Assembly: GCA_001783065.1 (NCBI GenBank) | Contig: MFQN01000014.1 | Location: 1 to 35,184 of the forward strand | Source: Candidatus Magasanikbacteria bacterium RIFCSPLOWO2_12_FULL_43_12 | Lineage (GTDB): Bacteria > Patescibacteriota > Patescibacteriia > Magasanikbacterales > UBA922 | Direction: 5' to 3' | Length of the DNA: 35,184 nucleotides | Shown: in pieces, positions 21,183 through 27,260 of the stretch | Layout of the letters: each line of letters starts with the position of its first letter | Numbering within the stretch: the first letter of the stretch is position 1 | Position numbers and translations under genes: made by a program | The notes under the pieces: generated by a model | Database searches by the model: none | Told to the model about the DNA's origin: nothing | What the model saw: only the letters and a program-made list of their open reading frames with translations

Positions 21183-22922
21183 TTAATTAATGATTTTTAA
21201 CATATACGTCCCTTCTTTTCTATATCCCAACTTTCTGTAGTAACTTCTGACCCCAACTCCGGCAATCACCGCGAGTTTTTTAAATTTATTTTTCTTCGCG
21301 ATCTTTTCCGCTTCTTGAACCAGTTTTTTCCCCAGACCAGTGTGCTGGATTTCTCCATGTTTTAATGTTTTAATGTTTTTATGTTTTAATGCTACCAGTT
21401 GGCCATAGGTGTGGAGTTCGCGGATGAAGGCCAAGTTTGCGATTTTCGGAATCAGAGAGTACGTACTGTCATTGCGAGGAGTCCGCAGACGACGAAGCAA
21501 TCCACTTTCGTTGACTGTTGACGACTGGATTGCTTCGCTGTGGCTCGCAATGACAGACAAACGCAGACGGCAAAACGCAAAAACTACCTGGCGTTTTTTA
21601 TCTTCATAACTTAAAAAGTATTCCATTCCGCCCGTGGTCTCGTATTTCTCCACAAACAATTTCGGTGATGTGGTGATGTAGTGATGTGGTGATGTAGTGA
21701 TGTGCCCAACTTCTCGACAGCGCAAACATTCGCACTTCAATCCGCGCTTCGCCATCTCCGCTTGCAAGACCTGCCGTAGATTAGTTTCTTTGTTTCCAGC
21801 TTGAATGTCTGTGGCTGGTATGTCGCGAATCAAGCGAGAGATACGACAATAGCGCGGCGTTGCAACCTTCATTTGGATTAATGCTTCTAACAGTTTTTTG
21901 TCCGAATACGGTTTATACTTGCCTTTTTTGTACCAATTATATAATTCCGCGCTTTTAACAACAGAACATGGATAAATTTTAACCATATCTGGCTTTAATC
22001 CCGGGTCAGAAAAAATTTGTTTGTACATTTCCACATCATGGTTGGGAGTTGTTCCGGGCAAATTCGGCATAAAGTGCAGGTCAACTTTAAATCCTGCCTG
22101 CCGCAATAAATACATCGCGTCTTTAAATTGTTGAACCGTGTGTCCGCGTTTGGTTAGTTTTAAAATTTTATCATCCGGCGCCTGCAAACCCAATTCAACT
22201 CTTGTACAACCCATTTGGCGCATGTGATAGATGGTTTTAGGTGTGATGAGATCGGGACGAGTTTCCAATGTTAAGCCGATTATTCTGTGTCGTGTTGTTT
22301 CATTGCGTTCCTGCTCATTCTCAAGCGTGTTTTTTAGATATTGAATATTAGATATTGAATATTGTTTGTATCTTGTGTCTTGTTTCTTATTTTTCATTTT
22401 ATTACAAGCTTTAAATGATTCCAACACAAACCAATACTGGTACGCCAACGAATAAGCATTCCAACTTCCACCCTTGACAATAAATTCAATCTTATCCGTT
22501 GGATGGCCGTTTTGTTCCAGCATTTCAATCCGCCGACGCATTTGTTCGTACGGGTCAAAGTTTAGGCCAAAGGCGCGGGCAGCCGCAGGTTCGTTCCGCA
22601 GATAGCTTTTTGGCATTTTGGCTTCAGACGGACAATACACGCATTTACCAGGGCAAGGGAATGGCTTGGTAAGTGAAGTAACGATTGCCACGCCGGAAAG
22701 GGTGCGGATATCAGCCTTGCGCATTAATTTTTCCAGCGGTTTATTTGATTTGATTCTTTTCTTTTTTATTAAATTCTGATAAGCTGATAATAACCGGTGA
22801 TTGGGTGGCTGGTTGATTTTCAACTTATTGCAGGCTATTCTCCGCGCGTTATCAAACTCGGCCTTGAGTAGAGGCTTTCTAGATATAATTTCCAAAATTA
22901 TTTTTTCGTTTATATCACTCAT
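21183..22922 (-). CDS. Elp3-family radical SAM/acetyltransferase (tRNA wobble-uridine modification) with four repeat insertions
   Basis: Elp3 adds a carboxymethyl-type group to U34 of tRNA using SAM radical chemistry and acetyl-CoA. The radical SAM cysteines are C90, C94 and C97 (PCPGKCVYC), followed by NEPAAARAF, FIVKGGSWNAY, LTLETRPDLI and ELGLQAPDDKIL. The acetyltransferase domain is at the C-terminus, with HTGLGKKLVQEAEKIA and GVRSYYRKLGYRKEGTYM. Four repeat insertions are in frame: a ccaatat repeat (22336-22390), a gtgatgtag repeat (21664-21704, peptide HITTSPHHYITTSP), a palindromic element (21466-21556) and an aatgttt repeat (21357-21391). All core motifs survive, so the enzyme is probably functional. 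Its ATG directly abuts the ATG of the divergent methyltransferase. Confidence 0.9.
   Translation of the reverse strand: MSDINEKIILEIISRKPLLKAEFDNARRIACNKLKINQPPNHRLLSAYQNLIKKKRIKSNKPLEKLMRKADIRTLSGVAIVTSLTKPFPCPGKCVYCPSEAKMPKSYLRNEPAAARAFGLNFDPYEQMRRRIEMLEQNGHPTDKIEFIVKGGSWNAYSLAYQYWFVLESFKACNKMKNKKQDTRYKQYSISNIQYLKNTLENEQERNETTRHRIIGLTLETRPDLITPKTIYHMRQMGCTRVELGLQAPDDKILKLTKRGHTVQQFKDAMYLLRQAGFKVDLHFMPNLPGTTPNHDVEMYKQIFSDPGLKPDMVKIYPCSVVKSAELYNWYKKGKYKPYSDKKLLEALIQMKVATPRYCRISRLIRDIPATDIQAGNKETNLRQVLQAEMAKRGLKCECLRCREVGHITTSPHHYITTSPKLFVEKYETTGGMEYFLSYEDKKRQVVFAFCRLRLSVIASHSEAIQSSTVNESGLLRRLRTPRNDSTYSLIPKIANLAFIRELHTYGQLVALKHKNIKTLKHGEIQHTGLGKKLVQEAEKIAKKNKFKKLAVIAGVGVRSYYRKLGYRKEGTYMLKIIN
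21357..21391. repeat. Tandem taatgttt repeat inside elp3
   Basis: Four copies of atgttttaatgtttt words, encoding ALKHKNIKTLKHGEI in the acetyltransferase domain just before HTGLGKKL. Confidence 0.65.
21466..21556. repeat. Palindromic element inside elp3 (long form)
   Basis: Outer arms CTGTCATTGCGA (21466-21477) and TCGCAATGACAG (21545-21556) are exact complements; inner arms cgacgaagcaatcca / tggattgcttcg pair too. It is read in frame as VIASHSEAIQSS through LLRRLRTPRNDS. Confidence 0.85.
21664..21704. repeat. Tandem gtgatgtagtgatgtg repeat inside elp3
   Basis: About four copies of gtgatgtg/gtgatgta, read in frame as HITTSPHHYITTSP. The same word family lies between genes at 24555-24643. 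Confidence 0.75.
22336..22390. repeat. Tandem ccaatat-type repeat inside elp3
   Basis: Minus-strand reading gives NKKQDTRYKQYSISNIQ, nearly the leuS insertion peptide, between SFKACNKMK and the LTLETRPD core motif. Confidence 0.8.
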
Positions 22923-23633
22923 ATGAACCCAAAAGATTTAATAAAACAAAATCGCCTCGCTTACAACATTATCGCTGATGAGTTTTTGTTAAAACGCCAG
23001 TATCGGCTTGATGAGTTGCGCTTTTCAGAACAATATCTTGACGACGGCGACAAGATTCTTGACCTCGGTTGCGGGTGGGGGAGATTGTATCAGGTGTTTG
23101 CCCACAGGTCAATGGATTACACGGGTGCCGATCAAAGCATTGAACCTCTAAAAATCGCGCGTAAAAAATTTCCTAAAATAAAATTCGTCAGAGCGGAGAT
23201 GACAAAATTGCCTTTCAAAAAAAACGAATTTGATAAAATTTTTTGTATTAATACTTTCCATCATCTTTTATCCGGAGATTTGATGTTGGAAGCGTTGCGG
23301 GAGATGAAAAGAGTTTTAAAGCGGGGAGGACAACTGATAATGACAAATTGGAACTTAAGAGGAAATTGGCGCGAGAAAAAAGTTGAGTCTAAAGAATATA
23401 AAGACATCGGAAATAATAACTATGAAATTCCATGGAAGAATGATCTTGGAAAAGTGTTGGTTAAAAGATATTATCATGCTTTTTCTCCTTTGGAATTGAA
23501 GAAACTTTTGAATCAGGCCGGTTTTAAAGTTGAAAAACAGTATTATGAAAGATGGGGGAATAGAAAGAAGTGGGGGAAGAGGAGTAATAAAAAAGATGGG
23601 GCGAATATTGTGAGCGTAGCTACATTCCCGTGA
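22923..23633 (+). CDS. Trm9/ALKBH8-like tRNA methyltransferase, probable
   Basis: 236-residue class I SAM methyltransferase. Motif I is ILDLGCGWGRLY (about 44-55), then GADQSIEPLKIARKKF, MTKLPFKKNEFDKIFCINTF, HHLLSGDLMLEALREM and RVLKRGGQLIMTNWN. The C-terminal part EIPWKNDLGKVLVKRYYHAF followed by SPLELKKLLNQAGF resembles Trm9-type enzymes that methylate carboxymethyl-uridine at tRNA position 34. Its start directly abuts the elp3 start on the other strand, which strengthens the link. TATAAT at 22884-22889, inside elp3, could be its -10 box. A generic methyltransferase-11 assignment is the fallback. The 3' end overlaps the convergent PLP gene by 14 bases. Confidence 0.65.
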   Translation: MNPKDLIKQNRLAYNIIADEFLLKRQYRLDELRFSEQYLDDGDKILDLGCGWGRLYQVFAHRSMDYTGADQSIEPLKIARKKFPKIKFVRAEMTKLPFKKNEFDKIFCINTFHHLLSGDLMLEALREMKRVLKRGGQLIMTNWNLRGNWREKKVESKEYKDIGNNNYEIPWKNDLGKVLVKRYYHAFSPLELKKLLNQAGFKVEKQYYERWGNRKKWGKRSNKKDGANIVSVATFP

Positions 23634-24546
23634 CCAAACATACCACCGGCCCGTTCCACTGCCAGCCGGCGAGGGCGGCTTTTTTGAGGCCGGCGATAGA
23701 GAGCGCGCTGTTGGTGGAAATAGCGAGTTTGCAGGTTTCTTTGACTAAATTCATTGCTTCCATAATTTGTTTATCATCTATAATCCACCCGGACCCGCCG
23801 CTGGTTTTTATTATTTCAACCACTTTTTCTTTCCGCATTGCGACGCGGTCTACGATGGCAGAGGCGAGCGAGCGAACCACCTCTCCGCCCCTTGGGGACA
23901 CCTCCCCTTCGTAAGGGGAGGACAAGACGAATGCTTCGGCAATGGGATGACAGGTATTTGTTTGGATAATATGAATTTGCGGACGATTTTTTAGTTTTAA
24001 ATAATTGTCGGTCCAGAATGCTTCAGCCAAACCTTGCGCGGTCGTGCCGGAAGAAGTAGGGACGAAAATCGCGGCAAGGTTTGGGATTTTATCTAATTCT
24101 TCGGCCAATTCAAAATAGCCCAAAAGCGCGTTGTCGTCGGTTGATTGGCGCAGAATTTTTGTGGCGCTATCTTTGTCTATTTGGAACGCGGATTGTTTTG
24201 GCTTCTCCACCTGTTCAATTTTAATATTCGCGTCTTCAACTGTCAGCAAAAGAAGTTTTAATTTTTTTGGGTCAATGTTTTTGCCGACAAAAACCGTGAG
24301 CTTGATTTTGCTCGGATTGTTGCGGTTATGCGCTTGCGCGGCGTGAATAGCCGCTAACGCCGCGTTGCCAGAAGAAGAAATGACGAAGTCGGTTTTGCCG
24401 TCTTCTTTGAAGTATTTTTTTATCATCAGCGGTATTGACCGTCCTTTGTGCGAGCCATATTTATGCTGATCCTCGCGTTTGAGGTAAACATCTTTTACCC
24501 CGAGCGCCCGGGCCAGTTCGCCATACGGCATTTGGATTGTCTTCAT
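23620..24546 (-). CDS. PLP-dependent fold-type II enzyme (threonine synthase/dehydratase-like)
   Basis: 308 residues. The PLP lysine is expected at K34 in KYGSHKGRS, with the phosphate-contacting SSSGNAALA motif, FVPTSSGTTAQGL as the glycine-rich loop, and VCLVTGM at the end. This places it in the tryptophan-synthase-beta superfamily near threonine synthase, cysteine synthase and serine/threonine dehydratase; the exact substrate is open. The chain is shorter than usual threonine synthases and no other amino-acid genes surround it. The peptide LSSPYEGEVSPRGGEVV comes from a CCTCCCCTT/AAGGGGAGG element inserted in frame (23879-23925). ATG 24546 is preferred to the GTG nine bases upstream. Confidence 0.75.
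   Translation of the reverse strand: MKTIQMPYGELARALGVKDVYLKREDQHKYGSHKGRSIPLMIKKYFKEDGKTDFVISSSGNAALAAIHAAQAHNRNNPSKIKLTVFVGKNIDPKKLKLLLLTVEDANIKIEQVEKPKQSAFQIDKDSATKILRQSTDDNALLGYFELAEELDKIPNLAAIFVPTSSGTTAQGLAEAFWTDNYLKLKNRPQIHIIQTNTCHPIAEAFVLSSPYEGEVSPRGGEVVRSLASAIVDRVAMRKEKVVEIIKTSGGSGWIIDDKQIMEAMNLVKETCKLAISTNSALSIAGLKKAALAGWQWNGPVVCLVTGM
23879..23925. repeat. CCTCCCC/GGGGAGG hairpin element inside the PLP enzyme gene
   Basis: CCTCCCCTT (23901-23909), loop cgt, AAGGGGAGG (23913-23921). Encodes SSPYEGEVSPRGGEVV on the minus strand, close to the peptide in the NlpC/P60-type gene. Confidence 0.8.
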
Positions 24547-24554
24547 ATGTTTCA

Positions 24555-24643
24555 CTTAATCACTGGATCACTACATCACATCATCACTTGGCGATTCGGC
24601 GATTCGGTGATGAGGTGATGGTGTCATCAAGTGATGCAGTGAG
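24555..24643. repeat. gtgatg/catcac repeat region, intergenic
   Basis: Tandem atcacta/catcacttgg and gcgattcg words, then ggtgatgaggtgatgg. CATCACTTG (24582-24590) and CAAGTGATG (24628-24636) can pair. It lies between the PLP gene and the promoter of the LysW-like gene. Confidence 0.6.
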
Positions 24644-24650
24644 ACTGTGT

Positions 24651-24679
24651 TTGCATAATATCTATTTTTATGGTATCAT
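24651..24679 (+). promoter_or_regulatory. Promoter of the LysW-like gene
   Basis: TTGCAT (24651-24656), 17-bp spacer, TATCAT (24674-24679), 30 bases before the ATG. Confidence 0.65.
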
Positions 24680-24709
24680 ATTTTTGTTTTTAACACTAAT
24701 ATTATTCTT

Positions 24710-24871
24710 ATGAAACTCGTCTGTCCAGAATGTAAAAATGAAGTTGATTTGTCCCGCTATCCAAATTTGGCGGTGGGAAATGTGATTGAGTGCCAGATGT
24801 GCGGGATTTCGTTGTTGGTGAACGCGATTGGCGAGGAAGTGGCGGCGGAGATTGTCGATGAAGGCAAGTGA
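24710..24871 (+). CDS. LysW-like zinc-ribbon mini-protein, 53 residues
   Basis: Begins MKLVCPECKNEVDLSRYPNL and has the second knuckle ECQMCG: four cysteines C5, C8, C28 and C31, forming a rubredoxin-like zinc ribbon. The layout resembles LysW/ArgW, the small carrier protein of lysine and arginine synthesis. The C-terminus (AAEIVDEGK) is acidic but lacks the EDWGE tail that carries the substrate in true LysW. It may therefore be a relative with another role, for example as a partner of an ATP-grasp enzyme, or only a structural zinc ribbon. It has its own promoter. The stop codon lies in the tandem gtgtgtaagtg repeat that fills the convergent gap to mpl. Confidence 0.7.
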   Translation: MKLVCPECKNEVDLSRYPNLAVGNVIECQMCGISLLVNAIGEEVAAEIVDEGK

Positions 24872-24968
24872 GTGTGTAAGTGCGTAGGTGTGTAAGTGCG
24901 TAAGTATAGACGAGTTTTGGACTTTAAAATCGATACTTATAAACTTACTTACTTATAAACTTACTCAC
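24866..24968. repeat. Converging gtaag tandem repeats between the LysW-like gene and mpl
   Basis: On the plus side gtgtgtaagtgcgtaag words; on the other side cttacttacttataaac words, which are their inverse. The two halves could pair loosely. The minus-strand half encodes the end of mpl (VLVSKFISK) and its stop codon. Confidence 0.65.
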
Positions 24969-26519
24969 TAACACTTCTATCATTCCTCTAAAGCCGTGAC
25001 TGCCAAGGAAAACCACAACATCACCCACCTTTGCTTCTTTATTGATCAAGTCAACTAGTTTTTCATCATCAGAAATATATTTAACATTCGGATGCGTTTG
25101 GCTGATTATCTTCATCAAGTCCTCGCCCTCAAGTGGTGGGGATTTTTTTGGATCGTGTTTGATGCTGGTTAATTCCGGAATTATGACTAAATCAGCCGCG
25201 TTGAATTTATTATCATAACTTGGTATCGCTTCCGGCTGTCGGTTGCCGGTGTTTGGCTCAAAGATGGCGATTATTCTCCTGTCATTGTGAGGAGGAGCCG
25301 CGCGATCCCTCGTCTCCACTCGGGACAGGCTCCGCAATCCAGTGTCGTTGAGCAACCGGATTGCTTCGCTGTGGTTCGCAATGACAGATGCTAATGTATT
25401 TAATGTTGACTCTGCTTTCGCCGGCGAGTGCGCGATATCGTCAAAAATCGTAATCTCGCCTTCAAATCTCTTTTCTAATCTTCTCTTTAATCCTTTAAAT
25501 TCACCAATGGCTTTAATAATCGTTTCCGGATCAATACCAATCTCACACGCCATCGCGAACGCGCCGCAGATATTTTCGGCCATGTAATCGCCGAAGACGT
25601 AGGACTTAAGATGTAGGACGGAGGAATTATACGAGATGTCAAATTCCACACCGTCTTTTGTAGTTTTAACATCGGAATATTTATAATCGGATTTTTCCGA
25701 CTTTCCGTATGTCTTAATCGTCGGTTTGTTCCATGTTCCATGTTTCATGTTACATGATACACTTTCGTTTGCCACAACCAACCCCGTCTCAGGCACAGAC
25801 TTTACTAACTCATCAAACACTCTAAAATACGCCTCTTCCGTCGGATACACATCCGCATGGTCCCATTCCACCGCGGTTAAGAGCAGATGAGTGGGGGAAT
25901 AGTGCGCGAATTTCGGTCTGTCATCCCAGCGCGAACTTTTGTATTCATCACCTTCAAGCACCGACCAATCGCCACTGTCATTGCGAGGAGTCAGTAGACG
26001 ACGAAGCAATCTATCGATGTTATTCTGGATTGCTTCGTCACTCGTTCCTCGTTCCTCGCAATGACAGAAAGCAGACGGAAAATCCCCGTCAATTGCCAAT
26101 CCGCCAAACATATAACTCAGTTCCATTCCTGCTTTATACAATATCCAGCTCAACAGCGCAGCAGTACTAGTCTTCCCATAAGTCCCGGCGCAAACAATGG
26201 AATTTTTTCTGACAATATATTCCGCGATTAGTTCTGGATAAGATTTGTATTCAAGTTTTTGTTCTTGCGTGTAGAGCCACTCGGGGTTATTGGAGCTTGC
26301 CACATTACCTACCACAACTAAATCCGGTTTGCCATTTTTACACATTAAATCAGGATGCCAGCCGGTATAGTAATCAACTTTATTTTTTTTAAGATAATCA
26401 GAAATCGGCGGATAAATACCAACGTCACTCCCTGTAACCCGCCAGCCTGCTTTTTTAAATGCCAAAGCCAGCCCGCTCATCGCGACCCCACAGATGCCGA
26501 TGAAGTGAATGTGTCTCAT
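24945..26519 (-). CDS. mpl: Mur ligase of the Mpl/MurC type with two palindromic insertions
   Basis: Ligase joining UDP-MurNAc to an alanine-containing peptide. The layout favours Mpl (muropeptide recycling ligase) over MurC: MRHIHFIGICGVAMSGLA at the start, ATP loop CAGTYGKTSTAAL, then VLEGDEYKSSRWDDRPKFAH and the VEWDHADVYPTEEAY stretch typical of Mpl. A late IFDDIAHSPAKAE is also present. It is 524 residues long, more than the usual 450-460. The excess includes two palindromic insertions (25975-26067, peptide FCHCEERGTSDEAIQ onward; and 25279-25387, peptide SVIANHSEAIRLLN onward) and several smaller repeats. Its ATG overlaps the stop of the upstream arginyl-transferase-like gene by 4 bases (ATGA). 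No separate murC is seen, so it might do both jobs. Confidence 0.85.
   Translation of the reverse strand: MRHIHFIGICGVAMSGLALAFKKAGWRVTGSDVGIYPPISDYLKKNKVDYYTGWHPDLMCKNGKPDLVVVGNVASSNNPEWLYTQEQKLEYKSYPELIAEYIVRKNSIVCAGTYGKTSTAALLSWILYKAGMELSYMFGGLAIDGDFPSAFCHCEERGTSDEAIQNNIDRLLRRLLTPRNDSGDWSVLEGDEYKSSRWDDRPKFAHYSPTHLLLTAVEWDHADVYPTEEAYFRVFDELVKSVPETGLVVANESVSCNMKHGTWNKPTIKTYGKSEKSDYKYSDVKTTKDGVEFDISYNSSVLHLKSYVFGDYMAENICGAFAMACEIGIDPETIIKAIGEFKGLKRRLEKRFEGEITIFDDIAHSPAKAESTLNTLASVIANHSEAIRLLNDTGLRSLSRVETRDRAAPPHNDRRIIAIFEPNTGNRQPEAIPSYDNKFNAADLVIIPELTSIKHDPKKSPPLEGEDLMKIISQTHPNVKYISDDEKLVDLINKEAKVGDVVVFLGSHGFRGMIEVLVSKFISK
25279..25387. repeat. Palindromic element inside mpl, copy 1
   Basis: Ends CTGTCATTGTGA (25279-25290) and TCGCAATGACAG (25376-25387), with inner words ggattgcttcgctgtggt. 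Read in frame as SVIANHSEAIRLLN and RAAPPHNDR, between SPAKAESTLNT and IIAIFEP. Confidence 0.85.
25599..25624. repeat. Tandem gtaggactt repeat inside mpl
   Basis: acgtaggacttaagatgtagg, encoding SSVLHLKSYVF on the minus strand. The same word family occurs at 26711-26733 and 26961-26990. Confidence 0.55.
25728..25760. repeat. Tandem ttccatg repeat inside mpl
   Basis: Four copies of gttccatgtttcatg words, encoding SVSCNMKHGTWNKP on the minus strand. Confidence 0.6.
25975..26067. repeat. Palindromic element inside mpl, copy 2
   Basis: Ends CTGTCATTGCGA (25975-25986) and TCGCAATGACAG (26056-26067). Read in frame as FCHCEERGTSDEAIQ and LLRRLLTPRNDS, just before the DWSVLEGDEY motif. Confidence 0.85.
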
Positions 26520-27175
26520 AATATTCTCTTCAATTCATCAATGTTTGTCTTCCACTCTTTCCCATCAAACCACTCCAACCCTTCAAACTGTAATTTGTAA
26601 GTATCTGTCGGACGTTGGGCCGAGCCGAGGTAGATGTACTTTTTGCCGCTATTTTTTGCGTAAATAATCGCTTTCAACATCATGCCGAGGCCTGTATTGG
26701 GATTGAGGGTGTAGGATGTAGGACGTAGGATGTAAAAAGGGTAAGAGTAATGCAGCATTTCTTTATTTTGGTAACAGACGCAATATCCAATATCCAATAT
26801 TTTAGTATCCTGGTATTTTAACAAGATATTAAAATTATGTTTAGTGGTTAGTAGTTCTCTTGCCTTATTGGCGCTAAAAGTACCCTCGCCAAATTTTGTC
26901 TCATAAAAATCTTTCGCAATTTTACCGATATTCCAATTATAATCTTCAATCGGCAAGTCATACGTCTTAAGTCTTATGTCTTCGGTCTTTCGCAGGACTC
27001 TCCTGTTTTCGCTCGTCAATGTGAATTTATTTAAATCAACACGAACACTCCGCGTCTGATTCATTACGTCCTTGCCAACGCGCGTAAACAAATAACCCTG
27101 GTTGTAGAGAGAGTTGATGTTGGAGTCGGAGAAGTCGGTGATGATTTTTTCATCCCAAACCAAATATGATGACAT
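26516..27175 (-). CDS. Arginyl-tRNA-protein transferase-like (GNAT-fold aminoacyl transferase)
   Basis: 219 residues that resemble the conserved part of ATE/Bpt-type aminoacyl-tRNA transferases: YNQGYLFTRVGKDVMNQTRS, SENRRVLRKTE, GLGMMLKAIIYAKNSGKKYI and YLGSAQRPTDTYKLQF. The N-terminal cysteine-rich region of classical ATE is absent. By family it would transfer an amino acid from tRNA to a protein or peptide; the acceptor here is unknown. It lies between mraY and mpl, overlapping mpl by the 4 bases ATGA, so a cell-wall acceptor is a reasonable guess. Three short repeats lie in frame (peptides FYILRPTSYTLNP, QDTKILDIGYCVC and RKTEDIRLKTYDLP). Just 3 bases before its ATG ends a near-perfect 34-bp hairpin. 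Confidence 0.7.
   Translation of the reverse strand: MSSYLVWDEKIITDFSDSNINSLYNQGYLFTRVGKDVMNQTRSVRVDLNKFTLTSENRRVLRKTEDIRLKTYDLPIEDYNWNIGKIAKDFYETKFGEGTFSANKARELLTTKHNFNILLKYQDTKILDIGYCVCYQNKEMLHYSYPFYILRPTSYTLNPNTGLGMMLKAIIYAKNSGKKYIYLGSAQRPTDTYKLQFEGLEWFDGKEWKTNIDELKRIL
26711..26733. repeat. Tandem gtaggatgtaggacg repeat inside the transferase gene
   Basis: Three copies of gtaggatgta/ggacgtaggatg words, encoding ILRPTSYTL on the minus strand. Confidence 0.65.
26781..26802. repeat. ccaatat-type repeat inside the transferase gene
   Basis: caatatccaatatccaatat, encoding ILDIGYC on the minus strand, with KYQDT next to it. The family is shared with leuS, elp3 and tsaE, but the reading frame and peptide differ. 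Confidence 0.6.
26961..26990. repeat. Tandem cttaagtctt repeat inside the transferase gene
   Basis: tacgtcttaagtcttatgtc, encoding EDIRLKTYDLP on the minus strand. Related to the gtaggactt words in mpl. Confidence 0.5.
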
Positions 27176-27178
27176 AAT

Positions 27179-27256
27179 TATCTCTTATCTCTTATCTCAT
27201 ATCTCTTATCTCTGAAATGTTTGAGATAGGAGATATGAGATAAGAGATAGGAGATA
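27179..27256. repeat. Large hairpin of tatctct repeats between mraY and the transferase gene
   Basis: Two 34-nt arms (27179-27212 and 27223-27256) built of tatctct/gagata words match at 32 of 34 positions around a 10-nt loop. It fills almost the whole 85-base gap. On the minus-strand transcript it begins 4 bases after the mraY stop and ends 3 bases before the ATG of the next gene, where it could act as attenuator or block initiation. The two imperfect positions would be G-U pairs in plus-strand RNA and A-C mismatches in minus-strand RNA. Confidence 0.8.
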
Positions 27257-27260
27257 GCGA

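Noticed and set aside
24555-24968. Possible CRISPR array in the repeat-rich region
   Set aside because: The words are short, imperfect and contiguous, without equal-length unique spacers, and no cas gene is present.
7089-26067. Insertion sequence or transposase gene linked to the palindromes
   Set aside because: No transposase-like protein is present anywhere in the window; the elements would be non-autonomous.
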